A stretch of DNA of 64,000 nt, taken from contig CM049309.1 of NCBI GenBank assembly GCA_026874595.1, forward strand, positions 55,030,079-55,094,078, given 5' to 3'. Below the pieces are notes generated by a model. The model had not been told where the DNA came from. It saw only the letters and a list, made by a program, of their open reading frames with translations, and did not search any database. This document shows, piece by piece, positions 38,301 through 46,020 of this stretch. Each line of letters begins with the position of its first letter. Position 1 is the first letter of the stretch. The position numbers were made by a program, and so were the translations under genes. Source of the DNA: Sipunculus nudus (taxonomy: Eukaryota; Annelida; Sipuncula; Golfingiida; Sipunculidae).

Positions 38301-40117
38301 AAATATTTGAATATCTAACTTACAGGTTATCTATAAAAAGAACTCTAATCTCTCACTTGACTGCACCTCATCTCACCTGCAATGAAGGCTTGGGGTGGGT
38401 TTTAACATATCTGTTTAGATTCAAGGCCTAATGTATGCCTCAAGTTGTGAAGCAGTCTTGATATACACACTCTAAAGACCATAACTGTAATGCGGTTTAA
38501 TTCATGCATGGACCAAAGAAGTTCCTGATGTGGCCAAAAAACTTGTTAATCCCTTACACAGAGTGGTGCTGCTTAAAAGATTAGTACTAACTGATACAGA
38601 ATGAGAATCCCTTCAATGGTACCAGTCATTAATATACAGAACTCTGAGGTGTGAACTCTGATGACCTGTTGTCAGGAAAAACTTAAAATCTCCATATATA
38701 CTTGATTTATTAATAAATTTTATGCATAAAATCAGGAGAAATTAGACCTATTTCACTTTGACACAAAATATATTCATTACAACATCATGAAGAATGTTTA
38801 CATCTATAAAGTATATATATATATACATATATGTGCATGTGTATGCAGGAAAATCATCACAGTAGCGAATTTCATGTATAGGGTCTGTGTAGTGGTGGGC
38901 CGATCATCGAGTTTTATCGAAAGTCAGTCAGTTTGCTGCCATTTTCAAGCGCTCGATTACCAAAGACCACTATCGATTAAATCATAATAATGATTGTTTT
39001 CTTTCAAAAATGCCTTTTAGTTATGGGCAAAAATGATTCTTCCATTTTATACCACATTCCGCGCTTCATATAATGAGTCTGTGTTCCCAAATAACTTCCG
39101 TATGTAACTGAGTATGACACAGTAGATGTGAGAACAGAGGACTTACTAAACTTATTATCTGTGAACTCGCAGGGAGCTGCAGAATTGGCGGAGAGTTTTC
39201 TAACAAGATGTACATTGCAAAATATGGGCGGGAAGGCGTTAAAAAACTCCATAAATTCTCCAGGTCTATGCCAATTTTGCGAGATTTTCTTAGAAATAAT
39301 CTGTTCAACCGATGCCAGGTGCCACTGTTTAGGCCGTCCTTAAAAAATTCTTTGTTGGGGCTAACCCGGCCGGTCGAGTATTTGGAGTTCAGCTGGAACT
39401 TTTTTGGACTAGTTTGCAATTTTTTTTTGGTATGATCTGCCCCCAATCTGCCTTCATGTGCTAGAAAAACAGCCCCTCTATAGGCCTAACATTCTTAGAT
39501 GCTCTTAATTTCCATTATGAAAGATTTTACCCAATGTTGCCGATCGTTTAAAGTGATCCTTAAAATTAGTCTGTGTCTATATACGTGGAAGATTGTTACA
39601 CTCGTGCGCGAAAGGAGAATACCTGCTGGGGAAACCCAGGCACAGTTTCTTTGATAATTGTAAATATTTGTCTGAACTGATTAATAATCGATCATCAGTT
39701 GGTTTGCTCAAACCAATGATTGATTATGAAAAGGAACCAACTCCCACCACTAGGTCTGTGTGAACTTGGAAATCCCGATAAAATGAAATAATTCCAGCAT
39801 CTTTTTTTTTAGGGCTAGTCTGACTAGATCCATTTTACCACTATATGCTTCAGCCAGTTCAGGCATATACACAAACATACACACATGGAAACAGTCCCAT
39901 CTGTAATGAAGGTACTGATATCTGACAGGACACAGTCTCACCTGTAATGAAGGTTTTGGTATCTGATGGGAAAGAGCCACCAAATCAGAAAGTTTCTCAG
40001 CATCACTCCCAATGGGCCTCCCAGTGTCACCACCTCAATCTCTGCTACTGATGTACCATTATGGTTGCTGACGAACTCCTGCTTCAGCTGCTTGTACAGG
40101 TCTCTTTCTTCCATCAT
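26167..40117 (-). CDS. PIGW: PIGW, GPI-anchor inositol acyltransferase (whole gene, 7 coding exons, 486 aa)
   Basis: PIGW adds an acyl chain to the inositol ring of glucosaminyl-phosphatidylinositol in the ER during GPI-anchor synthesis, and is a multi-pass membrane protein of the GWT1 family. Joined coding exons are 40117-39942, 38202-37786, 33696-33528, 32696-32446, 31648-31507, 27087-26997 and 26381-26167. Every intron is GT-AG, phases agree at each junction, and the sum is 1461 bases with one stop (486 residues; human PIGW is 504). Recognisable family segments are [14 protein letters not shown] near the N-terminus (about 14-27), [13 protein letters not shown] (131-143), [17 protein letters not shown] (157-173), [10 protein letters not shown] (about 240-249), HGTDGG plus NANREG (295-313) and the terminal LKFW. 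Hydrophobic membrane segments occur throughout. The identification rests on recalled family sequence and was not searched, but the motif order and length fit well. Vertebrate PIGW coding sequence is a single exon; here it is split by six introns. Confidence 0.95.
26382..26996 (-). other. PIGW intron 6 content
   Basis: 615 bases without a gene. It holds a small pogo-like MITE (26633-26735) and, beside it at 26546-26625, diverged single arms with the same GGTCTTATTT word. The rest is AT-rich. Confidence 0.6.
26633..26735. mobile_element. Small TA-flanked MITE, pogo/Tigger-like termini
   Basis: 103 bp starting CAGTGGAACCTGTCTG and ending with the inverted ACAGGTTTCACTC, flanked by TA on each side. 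Both arms carry CTAATAAGACCAC-type sequence. CAGTGGAACCT termini with a TA target are typical of non-autonomous pogo/Tigger-type elements. No coding capacity. Confidence 0.55.
26997..27087 (-). CDS. PIGW: PIGW coding exon 6 (residues 386-416)
   Basis: Acceptor TTCTTTCAG, donor GGAAG|GTGAGT, 91 bases, exit phase 1. Encodes [20 protein letters not shown] and then [10 protein letters not shown], a membrane helix followed by a polar turn. Confidence 0.9.
27893..29200 (+). mobile_element. Core-repeat element with three ~280 bp units
   Basis: Begins at the palindromic GTGGCCCATGAGCCATGACG followed by CTCAGCTGAATTCAAGG. Inside, the word CAGAAATTGTAGGTGGCACC (third copy slightly changed) recurs at 28515, 28800 and 29076, giving units of about 285 and 275 bp. 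No protein-coding capacity. The right boundary is approximate. Confidence 0.6.
29878..30762 (+). mobile_element. Second element of the GGCCCATGGGCC family
   Basis: Opens AAGTGGCCCATGGGCC...CTCAGTTAAATTCAAGG and closes ACAGTCAGATGAGCTAAAA. It includes CAGACAAACGACGGCC near the right end and a GGCACCACCAGTCTG word at 30413. Same family as the copies at 27893, 32893 and 44.5 kb. Confidence 0.6.
31507..31648 (-). CDS. PIGW: PIGW coding exon 5 (residues 338-385)
   Basis: Acceptor CCCTTCAG, donor ATG|GTAAGT. Encodes [20 protein letters not shown] and then [20 protein letters not shown] followed by [20 protein letters not shown] matches the conserved SRRxANL segment. Too short and too late-starting to be caught as a Met-initiated frame; found by splicing. 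Confidence 0.92.
31649..32445 (-). other. PIGW intron 4 content
   Basis: About 800 bases of AT-rich sequence. I see no gene or clear repeat. Confidence 0.5.
32446..32696 (-). CDS. PIGW: PIGW coding exon 4 (residues 255-337)
   Basis: Acceptor AATTTCAG, donor CCAAG|GTCAGG, exit phase 2. It contains [20 protein letters not shown] (294-313) followed by a hydrophobic helix ending [10 protein letters not shown]. The family-typical asparagine and glutamate of NANREG are present, consistent with an intact enzyme. Confidence 0.94.
32893..33207 (+). mobile_element. Short copy of the GGCCCATGGGCC family
   Basis: In PIGW intron 3. Opens ACAAGTGACCAACTGGTCAC plus GAGCTCAGCTGAGG and closes GCTAGGTGAGCTAAAAA, about 310 bp. 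A miniature version of the 29878-30762 element. Confidence 0.5.
33528..33696 (-). CDS. PIGW: PIGW coding exon 3 (residues 198-254)
   Basis: Acceptor TTTTCACAG, donor AGG|GTATGT. Encodes [20 protein letters not shown] and then [20 protein letters not shown] followed by [13 protein letters not shown]. The YQEH...[11 protein letters not shown] block is a strong family match. Exit phase 0. Confidence 0.94.
34620..35204 (+). repeat. GAAT/GAAA-rich simple-sequence array
   Basis: Long imperfect run of TGAATGAATGAA and GAAAGAAAGATTGAATGA words. The pattern resumes after the transposon at 36951-36980, showing that the element at 35206-36950 landed inside the array. Confidence 0.85.
35206..36950 (+). 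mobile_element. Core-repeat element, GTATCCGCC family, copy 1 (5-6 units of ~279 bp)
   Basis: Starts CTAGAATACGGGTAGTCGAC and ends in a hairpin, GTATCCGCAAAACTCTG / TTTTGGCGGATAC. GTATCCGCC near the left end (35239) is the inverse of the right-end GGCGGATAC. Internal units start with GTTGCAGGTGGCGCCACC-like words at 35491, 35769, 36047, 36327 and 36607. Each unit carries two such palindromes about 140 bp apart. No coding capacity. Subterminal inverted repeats, a 3' hairpin and core repeats fit the Helentron/pearl type of element described from bivalves; that class is inferred. Confidence 0.7.
37786..38202 (-). CDS. PIGW: PIGW coding exon 2 (residues 59-198)
   Basis: The acceptor is a pyrimidine tract ending CTGTTTCAG and the donor is AATAG|GTCAAG. 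It holds the most conserved part of the protein: [10 protein letters not shown] (131-140), [13 protein letters not shown] (149-161) and [14 protein letters not shown] (164-177), the core GWT1 signature. Three hydrophobic stretches are present (about 60-80, 82-102, 141-155). The open frame reads on past the donor into the intron. The GTCAAG donor is preferred because it is phase 2, which exon 3 requires. Confidence 0.94.
37786..38889 (-). other. PIGW exon 2 and unique part of intron 1
   Basis: Beyond the exon (ends 38202), about 690 bases of intron are AT-rich, with a short ATATATACATATATGTGCATG microsatellite near 38813. Nothing else was recognised before the hAT-type element. Confidence 0.4.
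38890..39752. mobile_element. Non-autonomous hAT-type element with 8-bp target duplication
   Basis: 863 bp in PIGW intron 1. It begins TAGTGGTGGG and ends CCCACCACTA, and is flanked on both sides by the perfect 8-mer GGTCTGTG (38882-38889 and 39753-39760). Next to the ends are further inverted words (GATCATCGAG / AATCGATCATC-like). An 8-bp duplication with short termini is the hAT hallmark. The 126-codon minus-strand frame inside (39446-39066) resembles no transposase domain I know. Confidence 0.75.
39942..40117 (-). CDS. PIGW: PIGW coding exon 1 (residues 1-58 and part of 59)
   Basis: Starts at the first of two consecutive ATG codons (40117-40115 and 40114-40112); either could be used. It encodes [20 protein letters not shown] and continues [14 protein letters not shown], matching the conserved PIGW N-terminus. 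Ends phase 2 at CAT TAC AG with donor GTGAGA. A second, diverged copy of this exon end lies 41 bp further into the intron (see findings). Confidence 0.93.
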
Positions 40118-40158
40118 GAGCAGAGACGATGATCTTCAACCAGTCTTTGTTGTCTAAA
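40118..40158 (-). other. PIGW: PIGW 5' untranslated segment bounded by a splice acceptor
   Basis: Just upstream of the start codon the minus strand reads TTGTGTTTTAG (AG at 40160-40159). This looks like an acceptor, so the first coding exon is probably preceded by at least one non-coding exon further upstream (higher coordinates). A second AG lies 5 bases on. Inference only. Confidence 0.35.
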
Positions 40159-40391
40159 CTAAAACACAATGTTCAATTTATTTTTCAACAAAAAAATCAA
40201 GGTCAAGTGATTAAATAATACATACAAAATAATGGAAAATCAAGTAAAACAGTGATGAACAGTACACGAATAACAGGTGACCAGATGCAACACGACTGAG
40301 AGATGGAAGACTCATGAGTGACAAATGCCACAGAGACCAGATGCAAAGAGGTGAAATATGTCCATAGATATGTTCATGCCAATGTAATTAC

Positions 40392-41290
40392 ATCTACAGA
40401 GGCTAGGACATACAGAAGGGTCCATCTACAGAGGTAATGATATGTAGAAGGATCCATCTACAGTGAATATGACATGTAGAAGGATCTATTTACAGTGATT
40501 ATGATATGCAGAAGAATCCATCTACAGTGATTATGATATGTAGGATCTTTCTACAGTGATTATGATATGTACAAGGATCCCCCTACAGTGATTATGATAC
40601 GTAGAAGAATCCATCCACAGTGATTATCCTATGTAGGTTCTATCTACAGTGATTATCCTATGTAGGATCCATCTACAGTGATTATGATATGTAGAAGGAT
40701 CTTCCTACAGTGATTGTGATATGTAAAAGGATCCATCTACAGTGATTATGATTTGTATGATCTTTCTACAATGATTATGATATGAAGAAGGATCCGTGTA
40801 CAGTGATTATGATATGAAGACGGATCCATCTACATTGATTATGATATGTAGGATGTATCTACAGTGAACATGATATGTACAAGGATCTATCTATTGTAAT
40901 TATGATAAGAATAAGAATATATCTACAGTGATTATGACATGAAGAAGGATCCATCTGAAGTGATTATGATATGTAAAAAAATCCATTGACAGTGACTATG
41001 ATATATAGAAGGATCTATCTGCAATGATTATCATAAGAAGAAGACATCAACTACAGTGATTATGATATGGAGGATCTATCAACAGTGATTATGATATAAA
41101 AAGGATCTGTCTACAGTTAATATGATATGCAGAAGAATCCATTCCATTTTCGTAATGGGGCATCTACAGTGATTATGATATGTACAAGGATCTGTCTACA
41201 GTGAATATGATATGCAGAAGAATCCATTCCATTTTTGCGACGGGGCATCTACAGTGATTATGATATGTAGAAGGATCCATCTACAGTGGT
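40392..41290 (+). repeat. ~30-bp minisatellite upstream of PIGW
   Basis: Roughly 28 imperfect units of GATCCATCTACAGTGATTAT followed by GATATGTAGAAG (about 32 bp, some units shorter). It starts only 275 bases from the PIGW start codon, on the upstream side of the gene. Near the right end two units contain a divergent insert, CCATTCCATTTT, at about 41137 and 41223. Confidence 0.9.
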
Positions 41291-41848
41291 TAAGAAAAAA
41301 ACTAAAAAAAAATTCCCAAAAACAAACTAACTAATTAAAAATAATTAAATTTTACAAATTTTTTACGTATTGTACATATTTTATATTACAACAAGGGATC
41401 CAAGGGTCATGGCGCTCAGCTGATTTTGTAAAATTTTAGCATATGCAAAATTTATTTATTCTTATTGTTTTTTTTTAATATGTGTATAATAGCAGTTGGA
41501 AGACTAAGAGGAAATGGCTCTGCTATTTGATGATTATCAAATACTAATTATATGATTGCCAAATTAATACTTTGCACCTACAACTACATCAAAGATGCAG
41601 AAGCCTCTCATGATCAAACATTCGTAAAAGTATCAATATTTCAACTATGTGACAGTAATATGTGTGTAAAATACAGAGCTATGAATATAAACATCCAGTG
41701 ATACTTAAATATGAATGACATAATATGGGCAATTGATCACAATGTGAATCAGCAGCCAAAGCCACAAAATGAAACATTAAAAGAGAAAACTTTTACAGTG
41801 CTAATTCATAAACTACAGAGTTATTTTCACTGTCAATAAATATATTAA

Positions 41849-42461
41849 CTAGAGTACGGGTAGTCGACAAGGGACTATGTGTATCCGCCAAAATCAGAGT
41901 GGAACAGGTGAAGTGAGGCATGGATTGAGTGGCAAGGGGAAATAGAGTGAGGTGTGTTGCATATTAGCATGGATGTCTGCAGCTGAAATGTGTATGTAGG
42001 TTGCGCCACCTACCACAGATCCAGAAAGCTGTACAAGTTGTATACATATGCAAAAATTTAGGCAGAAAAGTCAAACCACTACATGTATATGAGAGATTTT
42101 ATCCCACAGCAAACAAACAGAAGGACTTGTGCAAAAATGGTTGCAAGTGGCCCCTCCAGTTTTGTGTATGATAAAGAGCTATGTGAGATCTATTCACATG
42201 CAAAATTTTGGCCTAATCGGTCAAACTGTTCCCGAGATATGAGCTTGGATGTCTGCAGGGTAAACTAGAATGTAGGTGGCGCCACCTGTCGTTAAATCAA
42301 GAAAGATATCCAGGATGTATACGCATGCGGAATTTAAGGTGAATTAGTCAAACCACTGCGGAAATAGGAGTGATTTTAACCCAAGTCAGATGAACAGATG
42401 GACACTGTGCAAACATGGTTGCAGGTGGCGCTACCATTTTTTGTGTATGTTATAAAGCTAT
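41849..42461 (+). mobile_element. GTATCCGCC family element, copy 2, 3'-truncated
   Basis: Starts CTAGAGTACGGGTAGTCGAC, runs through about two core units, then breaks off at TATAAAGCTA where a 20-bp minisatellite begins. The 3' hairpin end is missing. Confidence 0.7.
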
Positions 42462-43535
42462 GCAGGTTAGGTCTGAGAGTGCAGGTTAGGTCTGTGAGTG
42501 CATTTTTGGTCTGAGACTGCATGTATGGTCTGAGAATGCATGTTTGGTCTGAGACTGCATGTATGGTCTGAGAGTGCACATAGGTCTGAGACTGCATGTT
42601 TGGTCTGCGAGTGCATGTTTGGTCTGAGACTGCATGAATGGTCTGGGAGTGCATGTATGGTCTGAGAGTGCATGTTAGGCCTGAGACTGCATGTATGGTC
42701 TGGAGTGCATGTTTGGTCTGAGAGTGCGCGTTTGGTCTGCAAGTGCATTTTTGGTCTGAGACTGCATGTTTGGTCTGAGAGTGCATGTTTTGTCTGTGAG
42801 TGCATTTTTGGTCTGAGACTGCATGTATGGTCTGAGGGGGCATGTTTGGTCTGAGAGTGCATGTTTGGTCTGAGATTGCATGTATGGTCTGAGAGTGCAG
42901 GTTAGGTCTGAGAGTGCATGTTTGGTCTGAAAGTGCATGTTAGGTCTTAGAGTGCATGTTTGGTCTGAGACTGCATGTATGGTCTGAGAGTGCACGTATG
43001 GTCTGAGAGTGCATGTATTGTCTGAGAGTGCATGTTTTGTCTGTAACTGCATGCATGGTCTGAGACTGCATGTTTGGTCTGAGAGTGCATGTTTGGTCTG
43101 AGACTGCATGTATGGTCTGAGAGTGCATGTATGGTCTGAGATTGCATGTATGGTCTGAGAGTGCAGGTTAGGTCTGAGAGTGCATGTTTGGTCTGAAAGT
43201 ACATGTTAGGTCTTAGAGTGCATGTTTGGTCTGAGACTGCATGTATGGTCTGAGAGTGCACGTATTGTCTGAGAGTGCATGTTTTGTCTGAGAGTGCATG
43301 ATTTGTCTGTAACTGCATGTATGGTCTGAGACTGCATGTTTGGTCTGAGAGTGCATGTTTGGTCTGAGACTGCATGTATGGTCTGAGAGTGCATGTATGG
43401 TCTGAGAGAGCATGTATGGTCTGAGAGTGCATGTTTGGTCTGAGAGTGCATGTATGGTCTGAGAGATCATGTATGGTCTGAGAGTGCATGTATGGTCTGG
43501 AGTGCATGTAAAGTCTGAGAGTGCATGTTTGGTCT
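42462..43535 (+). repeat. 20-bp minisatellite (about 53 units)
   Basis: Repeats of TGGTCTGAGAGTGCATGTTT/AT with GAGAGTGC and GAGACTGC variants, and higher-order repeats (for example about 42895-43110 resembles 43155-43380). Because 20 is not a multiple of 3 and the unit has no minus-strand stops, all three minus frames stay open (up to 186 codons). These are not genes. Confidence 0.92.
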
Positions 43536-43544
43536 CAGTAATCA

Positions 43545-44567
43545 TAATCAATAATCACACTGCGTTTCAGGACACTGGATGAAACCACAGCTGAGAAACT
43601 GACATAATTGCTATCATTTAATGGTCTCAAAAACAGAAAAAAAAAGTTAGAAAAAAATACAAGTGGCACCACCAGTTTTAGGGAACTGTTAAAACTATAG
43701 TCCGTTCCAGCACCCATGTCCACCTGTTTTTTTGCGTTTATCTCTACAAAAGACAAACTTGCAAATCAAAATTTGCACCAATGGCATAAAAAGGCAAAAG
43801 CGTAATTTTTAGTACCTTACCTACTCAAAATATAAATATCATTCACTTTACGGCCTGGTTGACATATCTCATATATACCAGTGGTTCATGCCGTCCCTAA
43901 TAAGTGGCCATTGTTTATCCTCCTTGTATAAAGTAATGTGATGTAACAGTGAAGTGCGTGCACGTGGAGAATACAAGTCTCGCTGTAAACAGGGGTCGGC
44001 AGCTCTTGATTATTGGTCCCATGAATATGGGCGCCTCTTTAGTACGTCACGTCTATTATGACGTCATCACTAATCCCTGATATGCCCATTTCACAGATTA
44101 GTGGCACGATGTCGCTATAGAATAGACTTGTTACTCATAAAATGGTTTTAAATTGTTTACAGGAAAATGACATAAGGTACGCTATTATTTCCATAATAGT
44201 TAATTACGCTTTTTCCTCTTTCTGCCCTAAGATTAAAAAGTTTGGACATTCTTTGATTATCAAAAAAATAATCACGAAAAAACAGGTGGACAGGGGTGCT
44301 GGAACGGACTATGGTCATGGTCACTCAATATTCAAGGCAAGATTCATGGCTATCCATGCATTAATTATCAAGATACTGGAGGTTTTTAGTGAACATTTTT
44401 AAATTATTCTCGGGGGTACTTACAAGGGATATTTTATTGACCTTCACAGATGTAGAGGTCCAGTGATTACGATTTGTGCCCTGCTAAGGGACGACCGGAC
44501 GGCCAGACGGACGGACAGACAAAGTATAGTTATACCTCAGTTGACTTTCAGTCAGCTGAGCTAAAAT
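43545..44567 (+). mobile_element. Repeat element interrupted by a nested insertion
   Basis: Outer sequence 43545-43699 plus 44310-44567. It matches 45318-45600 (TTTCAGGACACTGGATGAAA, then CATGGCTATCCATGCATTAA) and ends CAGTCAGCTGAGCTAAAA like the family at 30762. The 610 bp between is a separate element. Confidence 0.75.
43700..44309. mobile_element. 610 bp TA-flanked inverted-repeat element, nested
   Basis: Left end GTCCGTTCCAGCACCCATGT then CCACCTG. Right end is its inverse, CAGGTGGACAGGGGTGCTGG then AACGGAC. Arms are about 38 bp with few mismatches, and TA lies on each side. The host repeat at 45318-45600 lacks the insert, giving a natural empty-site comparison. No transposase, so a non-autonomous Tc1/mariner-like element is likely. 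Confidence 0.75.
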
Positions 44568-44895
44568 AGAGGCGTCATTGGTTCTTCAACGGATTTAACA
44601 GTTACAGGCTACATGAAGGAATCAATGGACGATAAAAATACTTGTCGGTATTTTACCACACACTTCACTCTAGTACTCAAGTTGTGGCGATAATAAATGA
44701 AATCTTCAGCGGAAGTATCAAATTGTTTCCCAGTCACCAGAGTAGATTTGTAACTTCGTACAATGTAATTAAGGCCAATGACGGGTACGGGTACCAGTCT
44801 AGCTCTGAAATAACGGACTGGTCCCCGGACAAAATTTTACTTGCAATTAGGCGCAGGAGATTCCGGCTCAAGAATCTGTGAGGTACGGGCAGCAG

Positions 44896-44941
44896 CAGCC
44901 CCCCCCCCCCCCCCCCACCCGGGACACCCCCCCCCCCCCCG
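44896..44941. repeat. Poly-C tracts
   Basis: Two long C runs separated by ACCCGGGACA. Other homopolymer C or G runs of 10-18 bases lie near 446, 2622, 5508, 13843, 18341, 20064 and 30537. Such runs are prone to length error. Confidence 0.9.
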
Positions 44942-45317
44942 GTGGAAAGCAACCTGGATCGTGAAAATAATTATGATAATTAATGCATCAAAATACTGAT
45001 TATTTGTATCTTCATACCTTTACTTCAGATAATATAAGATAAGATAACATTAATTAGCCTTCAGTTCCAGGAATTTGTCGTTGACTTGCAATTCATTACA
45101 TAAATATAAATAAGTAAATAGATACATACATAAAAGTAATACATAATAATACATAAGAAATCACTCATTACATATTGGCTATGCATGTAAAAATAAGCAT
45201 ATAAAAATGATAAAACAGATAATTCTGCAGGTAAAACACATAATTCAAAACATTAAATATCTAAGATGGTTGTGAGTTAAAAAGTTTAATACTGTGTGGT
45301 ACGAGAGATTTTTTAAA

Positions 45318-45600
45318 ACGAGATTTCTATAATAATCACATTGCGTTTCAGGACACTGGATGAAACCACAGCTGAGAAAATGACATCATTGCTATCATTT
45401 AACGGTCTCAATAACAGAAAAAAAGTTCGAAAAAAATACAAGGGGCACCATAAGTTTCAGAAACTGTCAAAACTAGTCATGGTCAATATTCAGGACAAGA
45501 TTCATGGCTATCCATGCATTAATTATCAAGATACTGGAGGTTTTGTATAAAATTTGTAATTATTCTGGGGGTACTTACAAGGGATATTTTATTATCCATG
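45318..45600 (+). mobile_element. Uninterrupted paralogue of the 43.5 kb repeat
   Basis: Carries TTGCGTTTCAGGACACTGGA and CATGGCTATCCATGCATTAA in the same order as 43545-44360, without the 610 bp insert. The right part decays after TTACAAGGGATATTTTATT. Confidence 0.65.
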
Positions 45601-45821
45601 AACTTGGGAAGTTCATGTAAATATGTGAAGCATACGTTTATATTGCTTTTGAATAGTTGAAAAAAAATTAGGGGTGGGGGCATCATTAAGAAAGGGTGGC
45701 TTTTGACCAAAGGGCTTTTATTCGGGGGAGGGGGGGCTTTTGTTCTACACCAATGTGTCTGTAATATAAATAGCTTGGCCCCAGCTTATATTTCTTAACC
45801 GTTCATAAGGTAGGTTGGGAA

Positions 45822-45856
45822 CACTGAACTAAATATAGACTATATTTAGTTCAGTG
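45822..45856. repeat. Perfect 17-bp palindrome with 1-base spacer
   Basis: CACTGAACTAAATATAG, then A, then the exact inverse. GGTTGGGAAC lies on both flanks (45813 and 45857 regions), as expected from a template-switch event. Confidence 0.95.
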
Positions 45857-45883
45857 GGTTGGGAACCAAGCTAGCTGCTTACC

Positions 45884-46020
45884 ATGCCATCTATCGGTAA
45901 TATACAGAACTATAACAACATTTCCTGGATAGATGGCGACACCCGTATCATAAACATGAGAGGAAGCTGCATTGCCTTCACCCTGTTCACCATGGCCAAC
46001 AAGTAGCAGAGAGAAGCGTG
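45884..46020. promoter_or_regulatory. Candidate divergent promoter between PIGW and RNF144
   Basis: A plausible minus-strand donor (GGCATG|GTAAGC, exon end 45883) and a plus-strand donor (GCGTG|GTATGT, exon end 46020) point away from each other. Between them lies a 10-bp inverted pair, GCCATCTATC (45886-45895) and GATAGATGGC (45928-45937), whose AGATGGC core resembles CTCF or YY1 binding sites. The stretch to about 46250 is richer in CG than its surroundings. This would fit non-coding first exons of both genes. No transcript evidence is available. Confidence 0.25.

Noticed and set aside
39066-39446. 126-codon minus frame inside the hAT-type element
   Set aside because: No transposase motif (no hAT dimerisation or BED-like pattern) and no Met or splice support; kept only as part of the element.
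42947-43507. 186-codon minus-strand open frame, plus others of 112-155 codons
   Set aside because: Translated 20-bp minisatellite. All three minus frames are open for the same reason, and there is no start context or homology.
42462-43535. CRISPR-like array
   Set aside because: Units are contiguous 20-mers without spacers, in a eukaryotic genome. The same reasoning excludes the arrays at 6.9, 40.4, 59.2 and 61.4 kb.
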